Shown piece by piece: positions 36,714 to 45,287 of a stretch of DNA of 64,000 nucleotides. Below the pieces are notes generated by a model. It was not told the DNA's origin. It made no database searches and saw only the letters and a program-made list of their open reading frames with translations. Both the position numbers and the translations under genes were made by a program. Source of the DNA: Anaerolineae bacterium (GTDB lineage: Bacteria > Chloroflexota > Anaerolineae > B4-G1 > DUEL01); NCBI GenBank assembly GCA_016931695.1, contig JAFGEI010000022.1:1-64000 (forward strand), read 5' to 3'. Every line of letters starts with the position of its first letter. Positions within the stretch are counted from its first letter, which is position 1.

Positions 36714-36999
36714 CCATCTCCTCCACTGCCATCTTGTTGTCAAGAATCGAGCTGTCCGTCAGCAGGCGGGCGACGTCCGCCCACTGGGCCAGCATCTCGC
36801 CCAGGATGCTGGCCGGGATAAAGATCAGCCACCCCCCGGGGCCACTGACGGCCAGCAGCTTCTCCCCGACCTCAATCCCCAGGTCACGCCGGGCCTCGGC
36901 CGGGACGACGATCTGGCCCCGGTCGCTGACCGTGACCGCGCCGTAGAAGCGGACCCTCTTTCGTTCCTCGTCACAACCGTTGTCTTGTTTTTCTTGCAT
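36697..36999 (-). CDS. AbrB/SpoVT-type DNA-binding regulator
   Basis: 100 residues. The swapped-hairpin AbrB core is clear: AVTVSDRGQIVVPAEARRDL, then GIEVGEKLLAVSG. A C-terminal helical extension follows. ATG 36999 is chosen over the track start because a consensus promoter overlaps the upstream codons and its -10 box ends 9 nt before this ATG, giving a leaderless mRNA. As first gene of the exporter operon, it probably regulates its own promoter; an antitoxin role is less likely because no toxin gene is adjacent. Confidence 0.85.
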   Translation of the reverse strand: MQEKQDNGCDEERKRVRFYGAVTVSDRGQIVVPAEARRDLGIEVGEKLLAVSGPGGWLIFIPASILGEMLAQWADVARLLTDSSILDNKMAVEEMDETES

Positions 37000-37008
37000 G
37001 TAAGGGGA

Positions 37009-37037
37009 ATTATACCACATACGTACTTTGCTGTCAA
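37009..37037 (-). promoter_or_regulatory. Consensus sigma70-type promoter of the AbrB-exporter operon (leaderless)
   Basis: Minus strand TTGACA (37032-37037), 17-bp spacer, extended TGGTATAAT with the hexamer at 37009-37014. Both hexamers are perfect. Only 9 nt separate the -10 box from ATG, so transcription should start at or within a few bases of the start codon. Confidence 0.85.
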
Positions 37038-37060
37038 CCCCACAGGGTCGAGCATTGCTC

Positions 37061-37089
37061 TTGACAAACAACAACAAGTAAGGTATAAT
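37061..37089 (+). promoter_or_regulatory. Consensus sigma70-type promoter of the Fur-family gene
   Basis: TTGACA (37061-37066), 17-bp spacer, TATAAT (37084-37089), both perfect, divergent from the AbrB promoter with 23 bp between the two -35 boxes. An AbrB- or Fur-type protein bound here could control both directions. Confidence 0.85.
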
Positions 37090-37112
37090 TTCTTGTAAGG
37101 AAAGGCTATTGA

Positions 37113-37583
37113 TTGGCGATCTTTATGAGCAACAAGCACAACCGACTGGAAGAACTGGTGGCCCGGCTACGAGAACGGGGCTGCCGCCTGACGCCGCAGC
37201 GCATGGCGGTGCTCAAAATCCTGACCGCAGGAAACTGCCACCCCAGCGTCCAGGAAATCTATTGCCAGGTTCGAGACGAGTTTCCTATGATGAGCCTGGC
37301 GACCGTCTATAGCACGCTGGCATTGCTGAAAGAGATGGGCGAGGTGCAAGAGCTGTCCTGGGATGGGTGCAGACGCTACGATGCCGCCAGCTCGTCGCCC
37401 CACCCCCACCTGATATGCCTGCAGTGCGGCGAGATTGTCGACCTGGAAAGCGACCTGCTGGGCAACGTCGCGGATGAAATCGCCCGCCGGACGGGCTACC
37501 AGATCGTCAGTCACCGTTTTGAATTTTTCGCCATCTGTCCCCGCTGCCAGGAAGCAGCGTGCGCTGCCTCAGTCGGGGGATAA
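37113..37583 (+). CDS. Fur-family metal- or peroxide-responsive repressor
   Basis: 156 residues from TTG 37113, which has AAGGAAAGG at proper distance; ATG 37125 (152 residues) is the alternative but is 19 nt from that site. The winged-helix part carries CRLTPQRMAVLKIL and MMSLATVYSTLALL, typical of Fur/PerR. Metal-binding features are HPHLICLQCGEIVD and a C-terminal CPRCQEAAC, matching the two CxxC structural zinc pairs. Ferritin follows 91 bp downstream, pointing to iron or peroxide control; whether it senses Fe or H2O2 cannot be decided by eye. Confidence 0.9.
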   Translation: MAIFMSNKHNRLEELVARLRERGCRLTPQRMAVLKILTAGNCHPSVQEIYCQVRDEFPMMSLATVYSTLALLKEMGEVQELSWDGCRRYDAASSSPHPHLICLQCGEIVDLESDLLGNVADEIARRTGYQIVSHRFEFFAICPRCQEAACAASVGG

Positions 37584-37674
37584 GGTAACGAGCCGGTCAA
37601 CCCTGGAGCGAACAACCAGAACAGGGATTCCGCAATAGTTTCCAAGACAAAACCCATTATCTCAGGAGGAAAAA

Positions 37675-38169
37675 ATGCTTAGTGAAAAGATGCTCGACGC
37701 GTTGAACGAACAGGTAAAGCACGAACTCGACTCGGCCTACATCTATCTCTCCATGTCGGCCTACTGCGAGGCGCAGAACCTGCCGGGGTTTGCGCACTGG
37801 ATGCTCCTGCAGGCCCAGGAGGAACAGGAGCACGCGATGCGCTTTTTCCGCTTTATCAACGAGCGGGGAGGCCGCGTGATCCTGCAGGCGCTCGAACAGC
37901 CGCCTAGCGAGTTCGAGTCGCCGACCGACGTCTTTGCCAAGACCCTCGAGCACGAGCAGTTCATCACCGGGCGGATCAACCATCTCTACGCCCTGGCCCT
38001 CGAGGAGCAGGATTTCGCCAGCCAGACCTTTTTGCACTGGTTCATCGACGAGCAGGTAGAAGAAGAGGCAACGGCAGCCGAGATCCTGGACACGCTCAAG
38101 ATGGTTGGGGGACATCCACATTCCGTGCTCATGCTGGACCGGCAGCTGGCCCAGCGCAGCGAGGAGTAA
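37675..38169 (+). CDS. ftnA: Ferritin (bacterial non-haem type)
   Basis: 164 residues. Four-helix ferritin storing iron as ferric mineral. Diiron ligands are visible: E in [14 protein letters not shown], ExxH in [10 protein letters not shown], and the second pair around [17 protein letters not shown] and [10 protein letters not shown] is preceded by CAGGAGGAAAAA. It lies 91 bp after the Fur-family gene and is followed by a hairpin ending in TTTT. Confidence 0.95.
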   Translation: MLSEKMLDALNEQVKHELDSAYIYLSMSAYCEAQNLPGFAHWMLLQAQEEQEHAMRFFRFINERGGRVILQALEQPPSEFESPTDVFAKTLEHEQFITGRINHLYALALEEQDFASQTFLHWFIDEQVEEEATAAEILDTLKMVGGHPHSVLMLDRQLAQRSEE

Positions 38170-38191
38170 GGGACAAATCGCCGCAAACGAG

Positions 38192-38226
38192 GCGCCGGGT
38201 GCTTGTCGCATCCGGCGCTCACTTTT
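38192..38226 (+). terminator. Terminator-like hairpin after ferritin
   Basis: GCGCCGGGTGC (38192-38202) pairs with GCATCCGGCGC (38208-38218) with one G-T wobble and a 5-nt loop, followed by TCACTTTT. A smaller CGGGC/GCCCG hairpin (38233-38248) sits just beyond and may serve the convergent FmdB gene. Confidence 0.7.
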
Positions 38227-38249
38227 ACGGAACGGGCGGTTCTGCCCGC

Positions 38250-38483
38250 TCAGCTCTTGCTGCTGCAACCGGCGCACGAGCTGGCGGAACAGGAGCTGCA
38301 AGAAGAGCCGGAACCGGCAATCACTCCCCGCCCGCTGCTGACGGCCGAAAAGAGCGAGAGGGCGCGGCGGGTATTGGCGCTTCCGCACGCCGCACAGTCG
38401 ATGGGCGCGTCGGCCTCCGCCATCGCCCGCCGCCTGGAAAAGCGCTGGTGACAATCCTGGCAGCAGTACTCGTATATGGGCAT
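38250..38483 (-). CDS. FmdB-type zinc-ribbon protein
   Basis: 77 residues. Starts PIYEYCCQDCHQRF, with two CxxC pairs (CCQDC and CAACGS) forming the zinc ribbon of the FmdB/CxxC_CXXC_SSSS family, and a Ser/Gly/Cys-rich tail (GSSCSSCSASSCAGCSS) typical of that family. The function is poorly known; it was named for a formamidase regulator. Divergent from surE with back-to-back promoters, and probably translated from a leaderless mRNA. Confidence 0.88.
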   Translation of the reverse strand: MPIYEYCCQDCHQRFSRRRAMAEADAPIDCAACGSANTRRALSLFSAVSSGRGVIAGSGSSCSSCSASSCAGCSSKS

Positions 38484-38492
38484 CGCCTGCCC

Positions 38493-38521
38493 ATTTTACT
38501 CCTTTTCATGACCTGGGTCAA
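38493..38521 (-). promoter_or_regulatory. Promoter of the FmdB-type gene (leaderless)
   Basis: Minus strand TTGACC (38516-38521), 17-bp spacer, TAAAAT (38493-38498). The -10 box is 9 nt from ATG, the same distance as in the AbrB and surE promoters. Confidence 0.75.
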
Positions 38522-38529
38522 GGGAACAC

Positions 38530-38558
38530 TTGCCCAAACAGCCACTTGCTGCTATCAT
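38530..38558 (+). promoter_or_regulatory. Promoter of surE (leaderless)
   Basis: TTGCCC (38530-38535), 17-bp spacer, TATCAT (38553-38558), then 9 nt to the ATG. No Shine-Dalgarno sequence is present. Its -35 box lies 8 bp from the -35 box of the divergent FmdB promoter. Confidence 0.75.
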
Positions 38559-38567
38559 TCCCCCATC

Positions 38568-39389
38568 ATGTCCAATGCACAACCTTTGCTCCTGATCACC
38601 AATGACGACGGGATCGATTCCCCCGGCCTCTGGGCTGCCGCCCAGGCAGTAACGGGCCTGGGAGAGATCATCGTCGCCGCCCCCTGCCAGCAGTGGTCCG
38701 GCGCCAGCCGTTGTTTCTCCAGCCAGGTCAGCGGCATCGTCACCCCCCGGGCCATCGAGATCGCGGGCCAGGCGGTCGAGGCGTTCTGCGTCGACGCCGC
38801 CCCTGCCCAGGTCGTCCTGCACGCCCTGCTCGAACTGGTCCCGCGCCGGCCGGACCTGCTGATCGTGGGCATCAACTATGGCGAGAACCTGGGCGCCGAC
38901 GCGACCATCTCGGGCACGGTGGGCGCGGCCTTGCAGGGGGCGACGGCGGGCATTCCCGCCATTGCCGTCTCCTTGCAGACGCCCAAAGAAATGCACGTCA
39001 ATCCCAGCAACGACGTCGATTTCACCGCGGCGATGCACTTTACCCACCTCTTTGCCCGGCGCCTGCTGCACGCTGCCCTCCCCTTTGACGCCGACGCGCT
39101 CAAGATCGACGTCCCCCAAGACGCGACCCCCTCGACCCCCTGGCGCCTGGCGCGGGTTTCCCGCCGCACCTACTTTCACGCCGTGCCGCCGCTGCGGGAC
39201 GACCTGTCGCAGCCATCTCCGATCGACTATGCGCCGCGCTGGGAACTGCAAGCACTGGAACGAGATTCCGACATCTATGCCCTGGCGGTGGAGCGCATCG
39301 TGTCGGTGGCGCCGCTGAGCGTCGATCTCACCTCCCGCGCCGACCCCGGACAGGTCGAGGCACTGCTGTGCGGCCCGCTGGACTTTTGA
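38568..39389 (+). CDS. surE: 5'/3'-nucleotidase SurE
   Basis: 273 residues from ATG 38568; the track ORF begins far upstream inside ferritin's tail. SurE removes phosphate from nucleoside monophosphates in the cytoplasm and is linked to stationary-phase survival. Motifs: LLITNDDGIDSPGL at the N-terminus (metal-binding DD), VAAPCQQWSGAS, and GINYGENLGADATISGTVGAA, the family signature. The promoter spacing predicts a leaderless mRNA. The stop codon overlaps the -35 box of the following glycosyltransferase operon. Confidence 0.93.
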   Translation: MSNAQPLLLITNDDGIDSPGLWAAAQAVTGLGEIIVAAPCQQWSGASRCFSSQVSGIVTPRAIEIAGQAVEAFCVDAAPAQVVLHALLELVPRRPDLLIVGINYGENLGADATISGTVGAALQGATAGIPAIAVSLQTPKEMHVNPSNDVDFTAAMHFTHLFARRLLHAALPFDADALKIDVPQDATPSTPWRLARVSRRTYFHAVPPLRDDLSQPSPIDYAPRWELQALERDSDIYALAVERIVSVAPLSVDLTSRADPGQVEALLCGPLDF

Positions 39390-39413
39390 CCGCGGCAGCC
39401 GGCGTGTTATAAT
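39386..39413 (+). promoter_or_regulatory. Promoter of the five-gene glycosyltransferase operon
   Basis: TTGACC (39386-39391), 16-bp spacer, TATAAT (39408-39413). The -35 box includes the surE stop codon. ATG follows 20 nt after the -10 box with AAAGGCGAGG as ribosome site. Confidence 0.75.
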
Positions 39414-39433
39414 GCGCGGGGAAAGGCGAGGAT

Positions 39434-40441
39434 ATGGACAAATCCGAGACCCAAATTGACCTGTCGATCGTGATCCCTGTTTACAACGAGGCCGGCAACC
39501 TCGCCGCGCTGCACGACGAATTGACCGCCGTGCTGCGTGGGCTGGGCCGCCCGTACGAGATCGTCGCCGTCGACGACGGCAGCACCGACGACAGCCTGCA
39601 GGTGCTGCGCCAGCTGCAGCAAGAAAATCCCCGCCTGCGGGTCATCACCTTCCGCCGCAACTTTGGGCAAACGGCGGCCTTTGCCGCCGGATTCGACTAC
39701 GCCCGCGGGGAGGTGATCGTCACCATCGACGCCGACGGCCAGAACGATCCCGCCGACATCCCCCGCTTGCTGCAAGTCATGGCTGAGGGCAGGTACGACA
39801 TCGTCAGCGGCTGGCGCCAGGCGCGCAAGGAACCCTTCATCACCCGCCGCCTGCCGTCGATGGCGGCCAACCGGCTCATCTCGCGCTCCACCGGCGTCAG
39901 CCTGCACGACTATGGCTGTTCCCTCAAAGCCTACCGGTCCGAAGTGGTCAAAAACGTCCATCTCTATGGCGAATTACACCGCTTCATCCCTGCCCTGGCG
40001 GGATGGATGGGCGTGCGCGTGACCGAGATCCCGGTCAGCGACCGCCCGCGGGCTTATGGGCGGTCCAAGTACGACCTCTCGCGCACGGTGCGCGTGCTGC
40101 TCGACCTGTTCACAGTCAGCTACCTGCTCAGCTTTTCCTCGCGACCGATGCAGCTCTTTGGCCTCATCGGCCTCACCCTGGGCGGCAGCGGCGGCCTGAT
40201 CGGCCTCTACCTAGCCGGCGCCAAGATCGCCCGCGGAATCCTGGAGGGCGCGGAGGGGTTCCGCGCCTATCGCATCGGCACCAGCCCCTGGCTGATGCTC
40301 GCCGTGCTGTTCATCGTGCTGGGGGTCCAATTTGTGGCCATGGGCCTGTTGGGAGAGGTCATGACCCGCACCTACCACGAGGCGCAGGGCAAGCCGATCT
40401 ATGCCATCCGCGAGATCATCGAGTCCAAGGAGGTTGAATGA
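39434..40441 (+). CDS. GT2 glycosyltransferase, polyprenyl-phosphate sugar synthase type
   Basis: 335 residues. GT-A fold with LSIVIPVYNEAGNL at the N-terminus, the EIVAVDDGSTDDS nucleotide site, VTIDADGQNDPADI as the DxD-like metal motif near 100 and the acceptor-side GYSKYDL-like segment (RAYGRSKYDL). Two C-terminal TM helices (~240-265 and ~280-310) anchor it, as in GtrB/ArnC/DPMS proteins. It likely charges undecaprenyl phosphate with a sugar for the GT39-type proteins encoded downstream. Overlaps the next gene by 4 bp. Confidence 0.92.
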   Translation: MDKSETQIDLSIVIPVYNEAGNLAALHDELTAVLRGLGRPYEIVAVDDGSTDDSLQVLRQLQQENPRLRVITFRRNFGQTAAFAAGFDYARGEVIVTIDADGQNDPADIPRLLQVMAEGRYDIVSGWRQARKEPFITRRLPSMAANRLISRSTGVSLHDYGCSLKAYRSEVVKNVHLYGELHRFIPALAGWMGVRVTEIPVSDRPRAYGRSKYDLSRTVRVLLDLFTVSYLLSFSSRPMQLFGLIGLTLGGSGGLIGLYLAGAKIARGILEGAEGFRAYRIGTSPWLMLAVLFIVLGVQFVAMGLLGEVMTRTYHEAQGKPIYAIREIIESKEVE

Positions 40442-42072
40442 ACCGAATCCTGGTCGTCGGCATTGACGGCGGCACCTTTGACCTGATCCGGCCCTGGGCG
40501 GAAGCGGGGCACCTGCCTCACCTGGCGCGATTGATGGACGAGGGAGCGTGGGGGCTGCTGGAATCGACGCTGCCCCCGGTCACTTCTCCGGCCTGGCCCA
40601 CCTTTGCCACCGGCAAGAACCCGGGCCAGCACGGCGTGTTCGACTTTATCCAGCCCGCGGGCGGCGAGTTCGACCTGGTGAACAGCACGTCGATCCAGAG
40701 CCCGACCCTGTGGCAGATCCTCTCCAACGCCGGGCGACAGGTAGGCGTGATCAACGTCCCCGTCACCTATCCCCCAGCAGCGGTGAACGGCTTTATCGTC
40801 GGCGGCATGCTATCCCCCCGCGCCGGCCGCATCACCTACCCGGACCATCTCCTCGACCCCTATCGCGACGAACTGGGCCCCTACCGGGTCGCCCCGGCGG
40901 TGCAGCACAAGGAAGGCAACGAGGACGAATTCATCGCCGACTTGTTGGACCTGGTTGCGCAGCGGGGCAAGTACGGCCTGCGCATGATGGCGGATCACCG
41001 GTGGGACTTTTACATGGTTCACTTCCAGGCCACCGACGTCCTGCAGCACGCCCTGTGGAAGCACATCGACCCGGCACATCCCCTCTACGACCCCCAGGCG
41101 GCGGCCCGCTTCGCGCCCATGGTGCGCCAGGTTTTCGAGCGGGTGGACGACTTTGTCGGCCGGTTGGTGGAGCAGGCAGGCGAAGATACCTCGGTCATCG
41201 TGATGAGCGACCACGGCTTTGGCGCGCTGCACTGGGTCGTCAACCTGAACCTGTTCCTGCTGCAAGCGGGCCTGCTGCAACTCAAACGAGACCCGTTTAC
41301 CCGCCTGCGAGCGGGGCTTTTCCGGGCCGGGCTGACCCCGGCCTCGGTCTGGCACTGGATCGAGCGGGCGGGACTGCAGAATTACGTCTGGCTGGTCTCT
41401 AAATCGACCCGCAACAAGGTCGTGAGCAAGTTCCTTTCCTTCGACGACGTCGATTGGTCGCGCACCCAGGCCTATTCGATGGGCCACGTGGGACAGATTT
41501 ACGTCAACCTCAAGGGCCGCGAGCCGCAGGGCATCGTGGAACCAGGGACCGCGTACCAGGCGGTGCGGCAGCGGGCGATCGAGGTGCTGCGGGAGCTACG
41601 CCATCCCGAAACCGGGCAGCCCATGGTCGACCAGGTGATCCCCGGCGACCAGGTGGCACACGGCCCGTATGCGCAGCGTGGCCCCGACCTGCACGTCGTC
41701 CTCGACGGCTACCGGGCGATTGCCTTTCCCCTCTTTGCCACCGACAGCCGGCTGGTCACCCGCCAGATCCGCGGCGATTCGGGCTGCCACCGGCGGCACG
41801 GGATCCTGATCGCCTGCGGCCCGGCATTCCGCGGCGGGCAGACCTTGCAGGGAGCCCGCATCGTCGACCTGGCGCCGACGATCCTGCACGTGATGGGGCT
41901 GCCGGTCCCCGACGATATGGACGGGCGGGTGCTGACGTCGATCCTCGCCACCGACCGTCCCGTCGCGTACGAACAGGCATCGCCGGCCGAAGCAAGCGCG
42001 GACAGTGCGCTTTCGGCAGAGGATTTGGCGGAGGTAGAGGAACGGCTGCGGGCGCTGGGCTACCTCGGATAA
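40438..42072 (+). CDS. Type I phosphodiesterase/nucleotide pyrophosphatase-superfamily protein
   Basis: 544 residues; ATGA overlap and AAGGAGG site. Alkaline-phosphatase fold: metal site ILVVGIDGGTFD at the start, nucleophile region LPPVTSPAWPTFATGKNPG near residue 45, YMVHFQATDVLQHALW near 200, VIVMSDHGFGAL near 255 and a late His in GCHRRHGILI. The ending DLAPTILHVMGLPVPDDMDG is usual for this group. These enzymes cleave phosphodiesters or transfer phospho-alcohol groups; here it may act on lipid-linked or surface glycan intermediates. No signal peptide is seen, so it may be cytoplasmic. Confidence 0.88.
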   Translation: MNRILVVGIDGGTFDLIRPWAEAGHLPHLARLMDEGAWGLLESTLPPVTSPAWPTFATGKNPGQHGVFDFIQPAGGEFDLVNSTSIQSPTLWQILSNAGRQVGVINVPVTYPPAAVNGFIVGGMLSPRAGRITYPDHLLDPYRDELGPYRVAPAVQHKEGNEDEFIADLLDLVAQRGKYGLRMMADHRWDFYMVHFQATDVLQHALWKHIDPAHPLYDPQAAARFAPMVRQVFERVDDFVGRLVEQAGEDTSVIVMSDHGFGALHWVVNLNLFLLQAGLLQLKRDPFTRLRAGLFRAGLTPASVWHWIERAGLQNYVWLVSKSTRNKVVSKFLSFDDVDWSRTQAYSMGHVGQIYVNLKGREPQGIVEPGTAYQAVRQRAIEVLRELRHPETGQPMVDQVIPGDQVAHGPYAQRGPDLHVVLDGYRAIAFPLFATDSRLVTRQIRGDSGCHRRHGILIACGPAFRGGQTLQGARIVDLAPTILHVMGLPVPDDMDGRVLTSILATDRPVAYEQASPAEASADSALSAEDLAEVEERLRALGYLG

Positions 42073-45000
42073 TGAAGACGAGGAGAAAGCAAGACAAAGA
42101 GACTAGAAGGAAAGGAGAGCGTGGGAATACACTATCTCCTCGTCCTCTCGTCTCCTTGTCCCCTTGTCTCCTCATTCTAACACTCGCTCTTGTGCTGCGC
42201 CTCTATCCCCTCGTCCGCTATGTCACCCCCGACGAACCGGCCTGGGTCTATCGCTCGATCCGCTTCGCCGACGCGCTGGCGGCGCGCGACCTGGCGGCAG
42301 TTCCGCTCACCGGTCACCCCGGCGTGACGACGATGTGGCTGGGGGCGCTGGGGATCGGCGTGCGGCGCCTGCTCGATCCGGCGGCCAGCACGGGACACCT
42401 GGAATGGCTCCGCCGCATGGCCTGGCTGGCGCCCGAAAATGCGGCCGCCTTTCGCCACCTGGCCTACTTTCTCTCCCCCTGCCGCGTCGCCGTCGCCCTG
42501 ACCACCACGGCCGGGCTGCTCGCCGTCTACTGGCTGGCGGCGCGGCTGCTCGACCGCCGCACCGCCCTGGCCCTGCTGGCTCTGCTGGCCCTGGAGCCCT
42601 TTCTCGCCGGGCACTCGGGGCTGCTGCACACCGACGCGCTCCTGGCGACCTTTATCTTGCTGGCAATACTGGCAGCTTTTAACGGGCAGCGGGACTCTCG
42701 TCCATTCCGCTACTGGGCGCTGAGCGGCCTGTTCAGCGGCCTGGCCCTGCTGACCAAGACCCCGGCGGCGCTGCTGCCGCCGTTTTTGCTGGGGCTGCTG
42801 CTCGTCGGCGGACTGCGCCCCCCCCGTCCGGCAAGATTCACCGCCCACATCGTACAACTGGCGGCCCGTTTCCTCGTCTTTGCCGCCGCCCTCCTCGCCG
42901 TGTTTTTTGCCCTCTACCCCGCCCTGTGGTCGAGCCCTCTCGATGCGCTCCAGACCATGGGCAGTTTCACCGGCCAGCACATCGAGATGGCCCAGCGGCC
43001 GATCTTTTTCGCCGGCCAGATGACCTACGATCCGGGCCCGGGATTCTACCCGGTCGTGTTCCTGCTGCGCAGCTCACCCCTGCTGCTGATCGGGCTGGCC
43101 CTGGGCCTGTTCTGCCTGCGGCGTCTCTCTCCCGAGCGCCGCTTCTCGTTTCTGGCCTGTCTCGCCTTTGCCCTCCTGTTCGGGGCCGCCATCGCCCTGG
43201 CAGCCAAGCGGCACGATCGCTACCTCCTGCCGGCGCTGCTCCCCCTCGCCCTGGCAGCCGCGATCGGCTACCGACACGGGGCGGAGCACCTGCGCCAGAA
43301 AAAGGCGTCAACCGGGCTGCGCCTGCTCTTTTACTCTCCCCTGCTGCTCCAGCTCTTGCTGGCCCTCGCCTTTTTGCCCTGCCCGCTCGCCTACGCCAAC
43401 CCGCTGCTGGGCGGCCCGCCCGTCGCCGCGCGGCTCATTTCCCTCGACTGGGGCGCAGGGGTCGGGGCCGCCGCGCGCTGGCTCAACCAGCAGCCCGGCG
43501 CGGATCAACTGACCGCCGCCGTCGCCGACGTCCCCTCGTTCGCCGCCCTCTTTGCCGGGCGCACTGTTTCTCTCGCCGAGGCGCCGTTGGCCGATTACCG
43601 GGTCCTTGCCGCCGAGCCGTCCGCCGCCTGCTGCTTGTGCCCGCAGGCCCAGGTGCTGACCAACTCGCTCGTCCTGCAGCAGGCGGCCTACCTGGCCGAC
43701 CACGCCGCAGCGCAAGACCTGATCCTGCTCGACGCCTACACGCCGCTCTTTCGCCAGTACCAGGGGCCAGGGGACATGCGCCTGCTCAGCGGCGTCGCCG
43801 ACGAAGCGACGCTGGCGGCCCGTCTGCGCGAGATCGTTCCCGGCCACGAAGCGCTGTGGCTGGTCGCTTCGGCCGCGGCCTCGCCGGTCACCGCCATGCA
43901 TCTGCAGCGACAGGTGCGGGCCGTCGCCACCCCCATCTATACGGCCACCGTCCCGGACGCCACGATCACCCGCTTTGTCGTCGGCGCTCCCCAGCCCACC
44001 GCGCCGGCGCCATTTCGCGCTTCCTTCGCCGGGCGGTTCATCCTGGTCGACGGCGCCGCGCCGCCGACGGCCGCCGGGCTGGCTGTGCTGCCGGTGACGC
44101 TGCGCTGGCAGGCGGTGGGGGTTCCGGCGACCGACTACCGCGCCGTCGTCACGCTGCGCGACGCCGCGGGACGGGCCTGGAGTACGGCAGAGGGGCTGGT
44201 GTTGAACGATTTTACCTTTCCCACTGCCGCCTGGATGGCCGACGAATGGGGCGACGCAGCCTGCGAACTCGCCCTGCCCGCTGGCATGCCCCCCGATCGC
44301 TACGCGGTCGAGGTGAGCCTGTACGACGCGGCGAGCGGCGCCGGGCTGGGCGCTGCCGCCCCCGACGGCGCGTTCCGCGGCACGCGGGTGCCGCTGGGCC
44401 AGGTGACCGTCGTTCCCCCCGCCGTTCCGCCGGCGCTGGACGGCCTGGACGTCGCCCGGCGAGCTGACGTCGCCGTCGATTCGTTGATCCTGCTGGGGTG
44501 GGACCCGCCGCCGGCCCAGGCCCTCTCCGGCAGCCGCCTGTCCATCAAGCTGGCCTGGCAGGCGACCGCTCCCCCCGCCGCCGATTACCGGCTCCGCTTC
44601 CGGCTGGAGACGCCAGATGGGGCCGTGGCCTGGGAGACGCAGGCCGACCTCAGCCCCTATCCCACCCATCTCTGGCGGGCCGGGGACTGGTACGAGAGCC
44701 GCTACGACCTGCACGTCCATCCCGGCGTTCCCCCCGGTCATTACCAACTGCGCCTAGACGTCCTGGGCGGGGCGGATAACGCCCCTCTCGGCATAGATTG
44801 GACAGTGGGTGCGGTAGAGGTGCTGCCGCGGGAACGCTCTTTCGATCTGCCCGGCGACATCCCCCAGCCGCTCCAGGTCGCCTTTGGCGAGATGGTCCAC
44901 CTGCGGGGGTACGGGCTGGAGCGCCAGGCAGCGGCGCCGGGCGAGGCGCTGGCCCTGACCCTCTATTGGCAGGCGGTGGGCCCGGCCGGGCGGGATTACA

Positions 45001-45287
45001 CTCTCTTTGTCCACCTGCTGGGGCCGGACGGGCTTCCGCACGGCCAGGTTGACTGGATCGACTATGCGGCGCCGTCGAGCAGTTGGGCGGCGGGGCAGGT
45101 GCTGACGTGGCAGTTGACGCTCCCCGTCGCCGCCGACGCGCCGGTGGGTGTCTACCACCTCGCCGTGGGGTTCTACGACGCCGCCTACGGGCGCCGCCTG
45201 CCTGCCGTCGACGCTGCCGGGCGTGCCCTGCCGGAGGACCAGGCCGTCCTGCCGGCCGAGATTCACGTCCTGGAGGCCTCGCCGTGA
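42072..45287 (+). CDS. GT39-like multi-pass membrane glycosyltransferase with C-terminal beta modules
   Basis: 1,071 residues; ATG overlaps the previous stop (TAATG). About ten TM helices in the first ~450 residues; YVTPDEPAWVYRSIRFADAL carries the acidic loop-1 motif of PMT/ArnT-like enzymes that take sugar from polyprenyl phosphate, and HSGLLHTDALL is in a later loop. From ~620 come three beta-sandwich modules, the last with LRGYGLERQ, LTLYWQAVGP and YTLFVHLLGPDG. The first ~35 residues (KTRRKQDKETRRKGERG) are encoded by a repeat and are not typical of the family. The mature N-terminus may therefore have been replaced. Confidence 0.82.
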   Translation: MKTRRKQDKETRRKGERGNTLSPRPLVSLSPCLLILTLALVLRLYPLVRYVTPDEPAWVYRSIRFADALAARDLAAVPLTGHPGVTTMWLGALGIGVRRLLDPAASTGHLEWLRRMAWLAPENAAAFRHLAYFLSPCRVAVALTTTAGLLAVYWLAARLLDRRTALALLALLALEPFLAGHSGLLHTDALLATFILLAILAAFNGQRDSRPFRYWALSGLFSGLALLTKTPAALLPPFLLGLLLVGGLRPPRPARFTAHIVQLAARFLVFAAALLAVFFALYPALWSSPLDALQTMGSFTGQHIEMAQRPIFFAGQMTYDPGPGFYPVVFLLRSSPLLLIGLALGLFCLRRLSPERRFSFLACLAFALLFGAAIALAAKRHDRYLLPALLPLALAAAIGYRHGAEHLRQKKASTGLRLLFYSPLLLQLLLALAFLPCPLAYANPLLGGPPVAARLISLDWGAGVGAAARWLNQQPGADQLTAAVADVPSFAALFAGRTVSLAEAPLADYRVLAAEPSAACCLCPQAQVLTNSLVLQQAAYLADHAAAQDLILLDAYTPLFRQYQGPGDMRLLSGVADEATLAARLREIVPGHEALWLVASAAASPVTAMHLQRQVRAVATPIYTATVPDATITRFVVGAPQPTAPAPFRASFAGRFILVDGAAPPTAAGLAVLPVTLRWQAVGVPATDYRAVVTLRDAAGRAWSTAEGLVLNDFTFPTAAWMADEWGDAACELALPAGMPPDRYAVEVSLYDAASGAGLGAAAPDGAFRGTRVPLGQVTVVPPAVPPALDGLDVARRADVAVDSLILLGWDPPPAQALSGSRLSIKLAWQATAPPAADYRLRFRLETPDGAVAWETQADLSPYPTHLWRAGDWYESRYDLHVHPGVPPGHYQLRLDVLGGADNAPLGIDWTVGAVEVLPRERSFDLPGDIPQPLQVAFGEMVHLRGYGLERQAAAPGEALALTLYWQAVGPAGRDYTLFVHLLGPDGLPHGQVDWIDYAAPSSSWAAGQVLTWQLTLPVAADAPVGVYHLAVGFYDAAYGRRLPAVDAAGRALPEDQAVLPAEIHVLEASP
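42080..42173. repeat. Purine-rich inverted repeat forming the 5' end of the GT39-like gene
   Basis: GAGGAGAAAGCAAGACAAAG and following bases (42080-42103) are an imperfect inverse of 42150-42173 (18 of 24 positions). The sequence type (GGAGACAAGGAGACAAG) is a repeat style known from other multicellular bacteria and recurs near 63416. It is read in frame. Confidence 0.65.

Noticed and set aside
43308-44747. 479-codon minus-strand ORF opposite the GT39-like gene
   Set aside because: Gly/Arg/Gln-rich shadow; the plus-strand gene is coupled on both sides and has clear TM helices and modules.
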